A DNA stretch of 64,000 bases from Candidatus Solibacter usitatus (GTDB taxonomy: Bacteria > Acidobacteriota > Terriglobia > Bryobacterales > Bryobacteraceae): assembly GCA_016213245.1 (NCBI GenBank), contig JACRBC010000068.1, positions 1-64,000 of the forward strand, read 5' to 3'. Shown one piece after another: positions 24,737-31,863 of this stretch (positions are counted from its first letter, which is position 1; each line of letters opens with the position of its first letter). A model generated the notes under the pieces. That model was given only the letters and a program-made list of their open reading frames with translations. It ran no database searches and was not told where the DNA came from. Both the position numbers and the translations under genes were made by a program.

Positions 24737-26491
24737 ATGAAGTCCACGGTGGTTGAAAAGCGCTGGCTGGCGATGGGGATCCTGATTCTGGGGGTGGCGG
24801 CTGCGCTGAGGGTGAGCGCGATCGGCGAGCGGAGCCTGTCGCATCCGGAGATGTATGTTCCCGGATTGCCGCTGCCGGCGGGGCTGAGCGATCCGCCGCC
24901 GCGGCACGAGTTCTGGCCGCTGGTGCGGGACGTGGTGGCCACGGACACGCATCCGCCGGGCTATTACGCGATGATGTGGCCGGTGATCCGGCTGGCAGGC
25001 GCGAGCGAATGGAGCATGCGACTGCCCTCGGCGGTGTGTGGAGTGGCGACGGTGGGGTTCCTGATGTGGCTGGGGCTTGCTCTGGGACGGCCCGGGGCCG
25101 GGCTGTTGGCGGGAGCGTTGCTGGCGTTGAACGGGTATCACATATTCTGGAGCCAGGCGGCGCGGATGTACTCGCTGGCGGGGATGCTGGCGCTGCTATC
25201 GACACTGCTGCTGCTCAAGGCGGCGAAGGCCGAGCGGAGCGGATGGGCGGCGGCCTGGTACTGCGGCGTCACACTGCTGGGGTTGGCGACACACGTATTC
25301 ATGTGGAGTCTCCTGGCGGCGCAGATCGGATGGGTGGCGTGGGCGGGATGGGTGCGCCGAGGGGGGATGCCCGGGCTGCTTAAGTGGCAGTGGCTGACGG
25401 CAACGATGGGCACTCCGCTGCTGGCGGTGGCGGCTTACCAGAGCGGGAATCCGGTGGCGACGATGTCGCGCGACCTGCTCTTGTGCGGGGGGGAACTGAT
25501 GCAATTCGGGTTCCTCTGGCCGCGAGTGCAGGGACGGCTGGACACGTTCCCTCCTGAGTGGTTGGAGGCCCAGGCGAGCCAGTCGCCTTACAGCCTGTGG
25601 TGGGCGGCGTTGCTGGCCTTGGGGCTATGGTTGGTCTGGGAAGCGCGCCGGGAGGCGGGCGGCGGACCGGTTGCATGGGGAGGGCATCGGGCGAGTCCCG
25701 GGTGGCGTGCGGTGACGCTGGCGGCAGCGGCGGCGACAGGGATGGATGTGATGCTCCTGCAGGCGGCGCAGACGGTGGCGCTCAAGGCGCCGGCGGTGAT
25801 GCGGCTGACCACGGTGATGGCGGCGGCTCCGCTGGCGGGGCTGATCGGGTTTCTCATCCTGCCACGGGTTTGGGCGTGGGCCGGGGAGCGGCATGGTTCT
25901 GGCGGGAGCGTGGAGGAAGGGCCGGGTGGGATGAGATTGGTGTGGCTTTCGGCGTTTGGACCACCGGCGCTGTTGTGGATATTCTCGATGGCGGCGCGGC
26001 CGGTGATGACGCCGCGCGGGCTGCTGGCGGTGTATCCATTGGTGGCGTTGCTGCTGGCACTGGGGTTGATAGAAGCGAGCAGGGACAGGCGGTGGGTTGC
26101 GGCGGCGCTGGCGCTGGCGCTGATCCCGATTCACATCTGGAGCGTGCGGGAGTACTCGCGCCGCACGATGGATCCGCTCCATCACAAGCAGTTTGTAGAG
26201 CGGCTACGAAAGCAGATGCAGCCCAGCGACCTGGTGTTCTACCCGGTGGGATGGGCGAACACCCCGCTGCTTTGGTATCTTCCGCCGGAGCGATACCGGG
26301 TGATTGGCTGGGAGTTCGGCGCGGCTCGCCGGAAGAACCCGGATGCACGGGTGTGGGTGTTGAGCACGTACGGGGTAGCCCCGGCAGAGCGGATGACAGC
26401 GGCAGTGGGGGGCTACCGGCGCGCCGGGGCGGTGGAGGCGCCGCACGCCAGAGCAGAGCTGTTTGAGCCGGCAAGAGACCAGGAACGCTGA
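24737..26491 (+). CDS. Membrane glycosyltransferase, GT39/ArnT-like
   Basis: A 584-residue polytopic membrane protein with about ten hydrophobic helices. The first periplasmic loop holds the catalytic-type motif TDTHPPGYYAMMW (D70), characteristic of lipid-linked-sugar transferases of the GT-C (GT39/ArnT/PMT) class. The C-terminal ~110 residues form a soluble domain (DLVFYPVGWANTPLLWYLPPERY). It transfers a sugar from a polyprenyl-phosphate donor; acceptor unknown. The ATG at 24737 is the most internal plausible start and is preceded by no strong ribosome site. A frame further upstream overlaps the divergent gene and is ignored. Confidence 0.8.
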   Translation: MKSTVVEKRWLAMGILILGVAAALRVSAIGERSLSHPEMYVPGLPLPAGLSDPPPRHEFWPLVRDVVATDTHPPGYYAMMWPVIRLAGASEWSMRLPSAVCGVATVGFLMWLGLALGRPGAGLLAGALLALNGYHIFWSQAARMYSLAGMLALLSTLLLLKAAKAERSGWAAAWYCGVTLLGLATHVFMWSLLAAQIGWVAWAGWVRRGGMPGLLKWQWLTATMGTPLLAVAAYQSGNPVATMSRDLLLCGGELMQFGFLWPRVQGRLDTFPPEWLEAQASQSPYSLWWAALLALGLWLVWEARREAGGGPVAWGGHRASPGWRAVTLAAAAATGMDVMLLQAAQTVALKAPAVMRLTTVMAAAPLAGLIGFLILPRVWAWAGERHGSGGSVEEGPGGMRLVWLSAFGPPALLWIFSMAARPVMTPRGLLAVYPLVALLLALGLIEASRDRRWVAAALALALIPIHIWSVREYSRRTMDPLHHKQFVERLRKQMQPSDLVFYPVGWANTPLLWYLPPERYRVIGWEFGAARRKNPDARVWVLSTYGVAPAERMTAAVGGYRRAGAVEAPHARAELFEPARDQER

Positions 26492-26566
26492 ATCCGGCGA
26501 GGCGACGGGCGAGTCAAAAGGAGACGGGTCCCGCGCGAGCGGAACCTGAGAACTGGGAGATTCGAG

Positions 26567-27259
26567 ATGACGCTGATGAACCGGATGGTTGTGTGTGCGA
26601 TTGCCGCGGCGGCAACTGGCTTTGCCGCGGCGCCCACCGTGGAAGTGACAGGCAACTACGTGGAGGCGCGCACGGCGGACGTGTACACGGGCGCGTGCTT
26701 CGCCAATTCAGAGGTGCAACTGATCGGGAACCTGGCGGTATTCGGCTGGCAGATCAACCGGGGTTCCTGGAAGGGCGTCACGCTGGACGGGCTGAACGTG
26801 GCGGCGGCGGTGCGGGCCAACTCGACGCTGGGCGACCGGACGGGCGAGCCGTATCCGGTGCGGGCGTTCCTGATGGTGGACGAGCGGGCGAACCTGGAGC
26901 AGCGGCAGGCGCTGAAGGAGTTCGCGCAGCGGATGACGGGCGACCTGCTGGGCGACATCGTAAAGACGGCGGCGATGCCGATCCGGTTCACGGTGGAGGG
27001 CGCGAGCGTCCATGAATCGCGGGTGACGCTGAGCGCTGGGACGCTGGCGCAGATCCGGACGCGGGCGATTGAAGAGGGCGACCACACGTGCGGTCACGAA
27101 GTGCCGTGGTACGACCCGCTGGCAAAGACCGAGCACGCGATGGCGGCCTACACGCTGGAGAACCGGTTCCAGGGTTCGACGACCGAGGACCTACGGGCGA
27201 GCTGGTCGAGCCCGTACAGGCGCAGCGCGTTCGTGGGCACATTTCACGTGAGCGAGTAG
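26567..27259 (+). CDS. Secreted DUF1326 protein
   Basis: A 230-residue protein with a signal peptide (residues 1-23, ending GFAAAP). The mature part follows the DUF1326 pattern: VTGNYVEARTADVYTGACFAN, then GWQINRGSWKGVTLDGLNVA. DUF1326 proteins are of unknown function. A cysteine appears at the start of the domain (TGACFA) and a second in DHTCGHEVPWY. GGGAGA lies upstream of the ATG. It follows the glycosyltransferase by 75 bases and may be co-transcribed. Confidence 0.8.
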   Translation: MTLMNRMVVCAIAAAATGFAAAPTVEVTGNYVEARTADVYTGACFANSEVQLIGNLAVFGWQINRGSWKGVTLDGLNVAAAVRANSTLGDRTGEPYPVRAFLMVDERANLEQRQALKEFAQRMTGDLLGDIVKTAAMPIRFTVEGASVHESRVTLSAGTLAQIRTRAIEEGDHTCGHEVPWYDPLAKTEHAMAAYTLENRFQGSTTEDLRASWSSPYRRSAFVGTFHVSE

Positions 27260-27350
27260 GAGGCGGGGACACATCGGGCGTCCGAGCGGCGATTCGGATG
27301 TCAAAGATCGAGCCCGGGGGCTGCCTGACGAGCGGATTCGAGAGCCGGCG

Positions 27351-28049
27351 TCAGGCGGCGGCGGCTTTGGCGGCGCTGGAATCGGCTCCGTTTTGTACGG
27401 CAGCGGCTTTGGCAGCGAGGGAATCGGCCGCGTTTCGTTCGGCGCGCAGTTGTTCATTGTGACGGCGGATGGCCGATTTGCGATCCATAGAGAAGGTGGC
27501 CGACTCCATCACGTGCCGGCCGGAGTCGAGAAAGCGGTCCGTGTCGCGGGTGAGGCGCGAGATCTCGGCCAGAGGGGTGGTTTCGTAGACGGCGCGAATG
27601 ATGACGTCTTCCTTCTGGAGGAGCGCGGCGCGCTGGGTCTGGAGTTTGCGGAGCTCGGCGAGGGCGGAGGAGAAGGAGCGCTCGAGGTCGCGGCGGTAGC
27701 GGACGAGGCGGTCGAAGCCGGCGGCGGCGGGTGAATCGGGGGCGAACGGGTCCGTTTCGTCGAGGAGCCTGGATTCGTGGCGGGTGATGCGCTGGAGGTT
27801 CCAGGAGGCGAGGAGGAGGCGTTCGAAGAGGGCGTCCTCCAGAGCGCCTTCGGGGCGCACGTCCTTGACGAGCTGGGCGCGCATGGTCTCGAACGCGGCG
27901 CGGTCCTCATCGGGAACGATGAGGGTGCGGGCGGTGAAGCCGTGCTTGCGGCTGTTCTGGGCGGCGATGGACTTACCGGCGTCGGTGACGGGGCCGGTAG
28001 AGAGTTTGGCGTTGGCCTGATTGGCCAGGACTTGAGCGGCGGATGCCAT
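27351..28049 (-). CDS. Hypothetical protein with N-terminal NANAKLSTGPVT motif
   Basis: A 232-residue protein starting at ATG 28049 with AAAGGAG upstream. The N-terminus LANQANAKLSTGPVTDAGKS...NSRKHGFTA is a motif seen in many hypothetical proteins of Acidobacteria and Planctomycetes. The middle is a long charged helix with coiled-coil character (RRDLERSFSSALAELRKLQTQR). The end holds two imperfect copies of an Ala-rich repeat (SLAAKAAAVQNGAD, SSAAKAAAA). No signal peptide or membrane segment. Function unknown. Confidence 0.75.
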   Translation of the reverse strand: MASAAQVLANQANAKLSTGPVTDAGKSIAAQNSRKHGFTARTLIVPDEDRAAFETMRAQLVKDVRPEGALEDALFERLLLASWNLQRITRHESRLLDETDPFAPDSPAAAGFDRLVRYRRDLERSFSSALAELRKLQTQRAALLQKEDVIIRAVYETTPLAEISRLTRDTDRFLDSGRHVMESATFSMDRKSAIRRHNEQLRAERNAADSLAAKAAAVQNGADSSAAKAAAA

Positions 28050-28382
28050 GGTAGAAAGCTCCTTTGAGAAATGTGGGTGGGCGTGAAGCCGACCGCGGCG
28101 AACGGTAGCACGGGGTGTCAAGCGATTTTGGCGGGGGCTGGTGCGGGGCGTTGAAAACAGGGGAGATTGAGTTGCAAGAAAGTTGGGAACGGCTCAGGCG
28201 CGCTCCCACGGGGGCTTGGGGTTCAGCGAGTGATCGGGCTGGTATGCACCGACAAGGCGATCCTCCCTTTCGAACCCGGGCCCGCCGGTTCACAGCGGTG
28301 CAATAGCGTCTGGTAGCCGGCGAGCACCAGGAGGCGCTTCGGGGAGCGATTCGGGCGGTAAGATACAGGAAGGAGACCCGCA
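28050..28382. other. 333-base intergenic region without a recognisable feature
   Basis: No convincing gene, tRNA or terminator was found. It contains the divergent upstream regions of the 232-aa hypothetical gene and of the UPF0175/PIN toxin-antitoxin operon, so promoters must lie here, but none could be called with confidence. Confidence 0.4.
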
Positions 28383-28649
28383 GTGAACGTCGCCATCGAA
28401 ATACCGGACGATATCGGGCGCGTGCTCGCCGCACAAGCGGGCGGAGTTTCACGCGCGGTGCTGGAAGCGGTCGCAATCGAAGCTTATCGATCCGGCGCGA
28501 TTACTACTGCCCAGGTGCAGCAGATGCTGGGACTGCGCTCGCGGTGGGAGACGGAGTCCTTCCTCCGTCGCGCCGAGGCCCTCCATGACTACACGATGGA
28601 TGACCTGGAAAAGGATATTGCGGCGATCCGCAACGCCGCCCGGCAATGA
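28383..28649 (+). CDS. UPF0175-family antitoxin
   Basis: An 88-residue protein with GTG start and AAGGAG 8 bases upstream. It follows the UPF0175 layout: an N-terminal strand (VAIEIPDDIG) then a helix-turn-helix-like part ending EAYRSGAITTAQVQQMLGL, and a C-terminal charged tail that would wrap the toxin. UPF0175 proteins are antitoxins of DUF3368/PIN-like RNases. Its stop overlaps the toxin start by 4 bases (ATGA), the normal coupling of such operons. Confidence 0.85.
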   Translation: MNVAIEIPDDIGRVLAAQAGGVSRAVLEAVAIEAYRSGAITTAQVQQMLGLRSRWETESFLRRAEALHDYTMDDLEKDIAAIRNAARQ

Positions 28650-29125
28650 TCGCCGTCGCGGACACCTCGCCGGTCTGCTATCTCATTCTGATCGGTGAGA
28701 TCGACCTCCTGCCCAGACTCTTCAGTCAGGTGCTTGCGCCTCAGGCCGTGCTTGAGGAGTTGCTTCACGAGGACGCTCCGGCCGCGGTTCGAAGCTGGGC
28801 GTCCCATCTACCATCCTGGATCAGCGTCAGGGAAACTCCAATTGCGGCAACCGCGGGCCTGGATAAACTTCAAGCTGGCGAGCAGGCCGCAATCCTGTTG
28901 GCCGAGTCCATGAACGCTGACATCATACTGCTCGACGAACTGGCGGCTCGGCGCATTGCCGCCGCTCGCGGGCTGCGGATCGCCGGGATGCTGGGTGTAC
29001 TGGGCGAGGCCGCGACGCGCGGACTGGTTGAGTTGGCGCCCGCGATCGACCGCCTCCGGATGACCAACTTCAGAGCCTCCCCGGCACTGCTGAAGGCGAC
29101 TCTCGACCGCTTCGGCAATCGGTAA
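28646..29125 (+). CDS. DUF3368 PIN-domain toxin
   Basis: A 159-residue PIN-like protein. The first metal-binding aspartate is in IAVADTSPVCYL; the third acidic cluster is in ADIILLDELAARRIA and GEQAAILLAES supplies the second. DUF3368 enzymes are predicted RNases neutralised by UPF0175 antitoxins. The C-terminal helix LRMTNFRASPALLKATL is typical. The pair is translationally coupled and forms one of two PIN loci in a 2-kb stretch. Confidence 0.85.
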   Translation: MIAVADTSPVCYLILIGEIDLLPRLFSQVLAPQAVLEELLHEDAPAAVRSWASHLPSWISVRETPIAATAGLDKLQAGEQAAILLAESMNADIILLDELAARRIAAARGLRIAGMLGVLGEAATRGLVELAPAIDRLRMTNFRASPALLKATLDRFGNR

Positions 29126-29546
29126 CCGGATGAAGGCTCTGCCAGGACACCAAGACCACTGTGACGGTCGCAGTGGCGCCGCCCCGGACTGCGACATCAT
29201 CAACCATGGCTCTATCGAGAATGGCGGGGCCTGCCACGCCGATCATGTTCTGAGCAATGGCCGATTGGATGGACGGGCTCAATCTCAAGAAGGGTTGAGA
29301 AGAGGTACGCCCGGCGTCTAAACATCACTCGCCACTCCCGGTCACGATGAGCCTGAGTGCGGTCGCGGCACCAGGATAGGGTTGACGACTTGCCATTGGG
29401 TACCCGCTCCCTCACGGTCGCGGCTCTGCCGAGCGGGAGAGCCCCCTCAACAGCGCCATGCCCGATCCCTTACGGTCGCGGCTCGGAGACGTGCCCACGC
29501 GGGGTTCAACGACGACCTAGCCTGGACGGATCGTCTTCGCTATACC
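29126..29546. other. 421-base intergenic region, partly repeat
   Basis: No gene is convincing here. The second half contains two copies of the dispersed GC-rich repeat (29399-29500, own entry). A minus-strand frame at 29070-29288 is open but overlaps the PIN toxin and has no ribosome-binding site. Confidence 0.4.
29399..29500. repeat. Two copies of a dispersed GC-rich repeat
   Basis: Copies contain ctcacggtcgcggctc and cttacggtcgcggctc, each preceded by a CCC-rich block. The same core recurs near 34.6-34.8 kb, 42.45 kb and, in a diverged form, 53.1 kb, always outside conserved protein domains. It is a REP-like family of this genome. Confidence 0.6.
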
Positions 29547-29927
29547 TCAGATAGCGACGACAGCGACTTCGCGGCCAGAGGCCCTGACGAGCCGTTCCAG
29601 GTCGTCTGGGTCGCTTGTGAGAATGATGGCCCTTTTCCGAAGGGCTGTCGTCACCACAACGGCGTCAACGACATCCGACGTTTTGGTGATGCCTAACAGG
29701 CGCCCGGCTTCGTGCGCCTCGGTTTCGCCAAGAGGAACGACCACGCACCCAGTCAAGAAGCGCCGGAGCTGGGCTTGTTGCGTGGACCGGCTGACCTGGG
29801 CGACCACCGGCGCGGGAACGAATGGAACAACGCCAAATTCCAAACGGGCCTTGTGTTCAGCCCATGCCCGCCGCTCGTTTCTATCGGCGGCCACGAGAAC
29901 GGCGGCGTCGTAGACGATGGCGCTCAT
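29547..29927 (-). CDS. PIN-domain toxin (VapC-like)
   Basis: A 126-residue PIN domain. The first acidic ligand is in IVYDAAVLVAADRNERR; the last cluster is KTSDVVDAVVVTTALRK and ILTSDPDDLERL. The family cleaves RNA and is blocked by a partner antitoxin. Its ATG overlaps the antitoxin stop by 4 bases. The spacing of the acidic residues is complete, so the toxin is probably functional. Confidence 0.82.
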   Translation of the reverse strand: MSAIVYDAAVLVAADRNERRAWAEHKARLEFGVVPFVPAPVVAQVSRSTQQAQLRRFLTGCVVVPLGETEAHEAGRLLGITKTSDVVDAVVVTTALRKRAIILTSDPDDLERLVRASGREVAVVAI

Positions 29928-30196
29928 GCCGAACGCCGGACCGTTCGCGATGTTCGGAGTTGAGCCCGCACGCTGCGGCGAGCTTCATTCATCTCTTCCG
30001 TCGTGAAGCGTCCGTGCTGCTTTTCCCACAGCGCGACAGCCGCCAAACCAGCCCGCCGCCGCAGTGCTTCGCGCGCCGCAGCGGTCATCCAGGCAGAGAC
30101 ACTCACGCCGTCGCGGGCGGCCGCCGCGAGGATGCCTTTGTGAATGTCAGGGTCAATCGTGATCGCAAGCTTCGGCGATGGGTTGCCGCGCGGCAT
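29924..30196 (-). CDS. Ribbon-helix-helix-type antitoxin
   Basis: A 90-residue protein from the ATG at 30196. It starts with a basic strand (PKLAITIDPDIH) followed by two helices (GILAAAARDGVSVSAWMTAAAREALRRR), as in ribbon-helix-helix DNA-binding antitoxins. The C-terminal part (EKQHGRFTTEEMNEARR) should bind the PIN toxin. An imperfect palindrome sits 6 bases upstream of the start (30202-30223), a likely autoregulatory operator. Confidence 0.75.
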   Translation of the reverse strand: MPRGNPSPKLAITIDPDIHKGILAAAARDGVSVSAWMTAAAREALRRRAGLAAVALWEKQHGRFTTEEMNEARRSVRAQLRTSRTVRRSA

Positions 30197-30201
30197 ACGA
30201 A

Positions 30202-30223
30202 GTATCCTACCACAGTATGATAC
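30202..30223. promoter_or_regulatory. Palindromic operator of the RHH/PIN operon
   Basis: GTATCCTAC (30202-30210) and GTATGATAC (30215-30223) form a 9-bp inverted repeat with one mismatch and a 4-base spacer. It covers the region just upstream of the antitoxin ATG at 30196, where a repressor would block transcription or initiation. The antitoxin is of a DNA-binding type. Confidence 0.55.
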
Positions 30224-30226
30224 CAC

Positions 30227-30526
30227 ACCGAGGCCGCACCGAATGGCAAGATGCGCCCTGAACCGTGGATCGACCAGGCAAACCGGAGACGCCGCCGCGC
30301 CCGGGCCATTCTCAGTCTTCTGTCCAGGAGGGCCGCAACGGCGCCTGTCTCATGCGGCCGTCAAGCCGCCGGTGAATCAGAGACGCGAGTCGTTAGTGTT
30401 TACTGATCGCGCGCGGATCACGCGCCACTTGGAAGCTGACGCACGTCCCACGTCATCGTCACCGCAGCGAATGGCAGCGGTAAGAGCCGCTCCGTCAGCA
30501 AGGTCAGTCCGGAAAGCGCCCTTCAG
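30227..30526. other. 300-base intergenic region, nothing recognised
   Basis: It separates the PIN antitoxin start from the stop of a minus-strand isomerase-like gene. Frames through it lack ribosome sites and recognisable motifs. No repeat from the dispersed family occurs here. Confidence 0.4.
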
Positions 30527-31573
30527 CTAGCCGGCCCCCCGTGCCAGCTTTGCGCGAAGAAAAGCCACGCAGCCCGGCACCTGCGCCCGGCTCAACCCAT
30601 GGAGCAGCAGCGGCCCGTTGAAGCGACTGGCGCGCAACAGGCGCAGGTACAGGCCATAGTCGAGTACCCCCTCGCCCGCGGCGTTGTGCCCGGCGTCCCC
30701 GTCGTGGTCGAGATCCTTCGCATGCGCCAGCACAATGTCTTTGCCCACAAGCGCGAACGCCTCTTCGAGGATCTCCTTCATACGGGGCAGTTCCCCCGCG
30801 TGGAAGATATTCGCGGGATCGATCGTGACTTTCAGGTGAGGAGAGCCGATCTCATCCAGAAGCTGCCGTGCCTTCCGGGCTGAATCCACGACGTTGTTCA
30901 CCTCCGGCTCGAAGGCGAGGACAACCTGGGCCTGCCGGGCGATTTCGGCCGCCTCGCGAATGCAGGCGGCCATGTCCCGCCATGCCTGCGGGGAGTTGTT
31001 CTCCGGATGGCGCCTCCACATGCTGTTCCGGTCGCGCGTCCCCGTGCAAACGTGAATCGCGGACGTGTCCATCCGCGGGCACGCCTCGGCCAGGACCCGC
31101 AGCCGCCGCAGACCCATCCGCCGGTGCTCCGCATCCGGATGACACATGTTGAACGTGCCCTGCACGCTTGCGATCCTGATGCCGCGAGCCGCTGCTTCCC
31201 GGCGGAATCTCTCCGGCAGTCCCGCGGGCATGTCATCGGGCATCTCCGGCAGACCGGCGCACGCCATGCTCACTTGCACGCAAGCGAGCCCGTGGGCCTT
31301 CGCCTCGTCCAGCCGCTCCTCGAGCGTCCCCGTGGTGTATGTGGTGGCCAGCAGGATGCCGATCTGAGGCAACGCGGGATCCACCGCCTCCGATGGACCT
31401 TGCGCGCGGGCAGTCCCGATCGCCGTGACCCCGGCCAGCGCCAGAAAATCCCGCCGGCTGCGGCTCTTGCGAGCAGGTGTTGGGTAGCAAGGATGAACCG
31501 GACTTTCCAGCCCGGCCTCAATGCGGCGCTCAGGCATCCGCCCGTCGCCATCCTTTGATCCCGCGAGTCGCAT
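30527..31573 (-). CDS. Exported sugar phosphate isomerase/epimerase-like TIM barrel
   Basis: A 348-residue protein; the ATG at 31573 has GGAGG 5 bases upstream. A twin-arginine signal (SRSRRDFLALAG, near residues 37-48) is followed by an AP-endonuclease-2-type TIM barrel. Metal-site candidates are AFEPEVNN (Glu), TIDPANIFHAG (Asp), LAHAKDLDHDG (His) and AAGEGVLDYG (Glu). Such proteins isomerise or epimerise sugars, or cleave modified sugars. The 36 residues ahead of the twin-arginine motif are unusually long; a later start (M13) is possible. Confidence 0.82.
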   Translation of the reverse strand: MRLAGSKDGDGRMPERRIEAGLESPVHPCYPTPARKSRSRRDFLALAGVTAIGTARAQGPSEAVDPALPQIGILLATTYTTGTLEERLDEAKAHGLACVQVSMACAGLPEMPDDMPAGLPERFRREAAARGIRIASVQGTFNMCHPDAEHRRMGLRRLRVLAEACPRMDTSAIHVCTGTRDRNSMWRRHPENNSPQAWRDMAACIREAAEIARQAQVVLAFEPEVNNVVDSARKARQLLDEIGSPHLKVTIDPANIFHAGELPRMKEILEEAFALVGKDIVLAHAKDLDHDGDAGHNAAGEGVLDYGLYLRLLRASRFNGPLLLHGLSRAQVPGCVAFLRAKLARGAG

Positions 31574-31863
31574 GCTTTCCTCCGGGAGCGGTCTGCGCGT
31601 CCGAAATCCGCACGGCCTGCAACGCCTAGAACATTAGCACAGCCCCGACCCCCCGCCCGTTGCCGGTTGACGCGCCATCCGGAAGTTGAAAAGGGGGCGC
31701 GGCGCCTTGGCTTTCGCGCCCTTCCAAGAACCATATCGGATCGGTAGATCCCGATGCCTTGAAAATCCCCGCCCGAAGGGCGGAATACTCACTATCGGAG
31801 AGCACCCTCTCTCTATTCCACGCTGAACCAGCACACGGACCCCGGGCGAGTAAGAATAGAGGG

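Noticed and set aside
28130-28180. Possible second sigma-54 promoter near GGGGAGATTGAGTTGC
   Set aside because: The GG-N10-GC spacing can be forced but the -24 box lacks TGGCAC, so it is probably chance.
29070-29288. 72-codon minus-strand frame overlapping the PIN toxin
   Set aside because: Overlaps a well-supported gene and lacks a ribosome site; could be a gene remnant, not provable.
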